Assembly: GCA_049976245.1 (NCBI GenBank)
Contig: JBMFIQ010000068.1
Location: forward strand, 1 to 7,557
Direction: 5' to 3'
DNA from: Microbacter sp049976245
GTDB taxonomy: Bacteria; Bacteroidota; Bacteroidia; Bacteroidales; Paludibacteraceae
Length of the DNA stretch: 7,557 nt
Positions 7,333 to 7,557 of the stretch are shown piece by piece (position 1 is the first letter of the stretch; every line of letters begins with the position of its first letter). Position numbers and translations under genes: made by a program. The notes beneath the pieces are model-generated. The model had not been told where the DNA came from. It did not search any database and was given only the letters and a program-made list of their open reading frames with translations.

Positions 7333-7363
7333 CAAAGGTAGTGAATTTTGGACTAAAATTCAA
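7333..7363 (-). promoter_or_regulatory. Predicted Bacteroidota promoter for hemN-hemG
   Basis: Read on the - strand, TACCTTTG at 7340-7333 is a perfect match to the Bacteroidota -7 element TAnnTTTG. A TTG at 7363-7361 lies 20 bp upstream of it, within the spacing known for the -33 element in this phylum. Transcription would begin around 7327 and run into hemN after a leader of about 100 nt. No equivalent site is visible between hemN and hemG, so this promoter probably serves both genes. Confidence 0.65.
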
Positions 7364-7557
7364 CTTCACCTCTTCGTTTCATGGCAAAAAGATCAAGTGG
7401 ATTGATGACATATGTTATTTTATGTCCAGAAAATCAATGAGTTGTTATCTTGTTGCTTTTTTAGACGTTGCATGCAACGTCTATACGTTACGACCGGTAT
7501 TCCATTTTTCATCTCATTGGTTGATTTGATCATTTTTGTTTGTACGCTCGCACAACC
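7364..7557. other. Non-coding region right of the hemN promoter
   Basis: With 7228-7363, this completes a 330-bp stretch without a gene at the right end of the window. It is AT-rich. A 62-codon open frame on the + strand (7341-7529) begins with GTG, runs across the hemN promoter and the palindrome, and has no recognisable motif, so I do not call it a gene. The only clear structure is the palindrome at 7462-7483. A + strand promoter for a gene beyond the window may lie near the end, where TTG and TTTG motifs occur, but no full box is visible. Confidence 0.5.
7462..7483. repeat. Perfect 22-bp palindrome, REP-like
   Basis: The arm TAGACGTTGCA is followed at once by its exact reverse complement, with the centre between 7472 and 7473 and no loop. 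It is preceded by six T on the + strand and is not followed by a T run on either strand, so it does not look like an intrinsic terminator. From memory, similar palindromes built on GAGACGTTGCATGCAACGTCTC are scattered between genes in Bacteroidota and cyanobacteria and behave like REP elements. Membership here is inferred from resemblance. A binding site for a dimeric regulator is the main alternative. Confidence 0.6.

Noticed and set aside
7462..7483. The 22-bp palindrome as a transcription terminator
   Set aside because: It is not followed by a T run on either strand; the T run lies before it on the + strand, which reads as A after it on the - strand.
7341..7529. 62-codon + strand open frame in the right-hand intergenic region
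   Set aside because: It begins at a GTG inside the predicted hemN promoter, includes the palindrome, and has no family resemblance or visible ribosome-binding context.

Overview
The window looks like chromosomal core DNA from a member of the Bacteroidota, probably Bacteroidales-like, although the genus cannot be fixed from the sequence alone. Three things point this way. Genes start behind A-rich stretches with no recognisable Shine-Dalgarno sequence. The best promoter matches the Bacteroidota TTG / TAnnTTTG form. The protein sequences (for example the HemN and HemG pair and the long-type PncB) read as Bacteroidota-like by eye. There are no transposase, phage, CRISPR, tRNA or rRNA signals.

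Layout: positions 1-216 are a non-coding upstream region, possibly holding the last codons of a gene that begins outside the window. Positions 217-4360 hold four genes on the + strand in a tight row: an aspartate/glutamate racemase family protein, nicotinate phosphoribosyltransferase (pncB), nicotinamidase (pncA) and the DNA recombination/repair ATPase RadA. Gaps are 8, 2 and 42 bp, so they are probably one transcription unit. A 72-bp AT-rich gap separates radA from a converging pair on the - strand. That pair is hemN (oxygen-independent coproporphyrinogen III oxidase, transcribed first) followed 26 bp later by hemG (FAD-dependent HemY-type protoporphyrinogen oxidase). Positions 7228-7557 are non-coding. 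They hold a good hemN promoter, a roughly 100-nt hemN leader with an inverted repeat, and a perfect 22-bp palindrome that resembles a dispersed REP-type element.

How the genes work together: PncA deamidates nicotinamide to nicotinate, and PncB turns nicotinate into nicotinate mononucleotide. The pair therefore forms the entry of the Preiss-Handler route of NAD salvage. The racemase and RadA share the transcription unit but have no obvious biochemical link to it. HemN and HemG catalyse consecutive late steps of heme synthesis (coproporphyrinogen III to protoporphyrinogen IX to protoporphyrin IX).

I did not find a clearly new biological system. The points most worth checking are the racemase whose first catalytic cysteine is alanine, the structured hemN leader, the 22-bp palindrome, and the recurring TTGA stop/start overlaps at two gene junctions.
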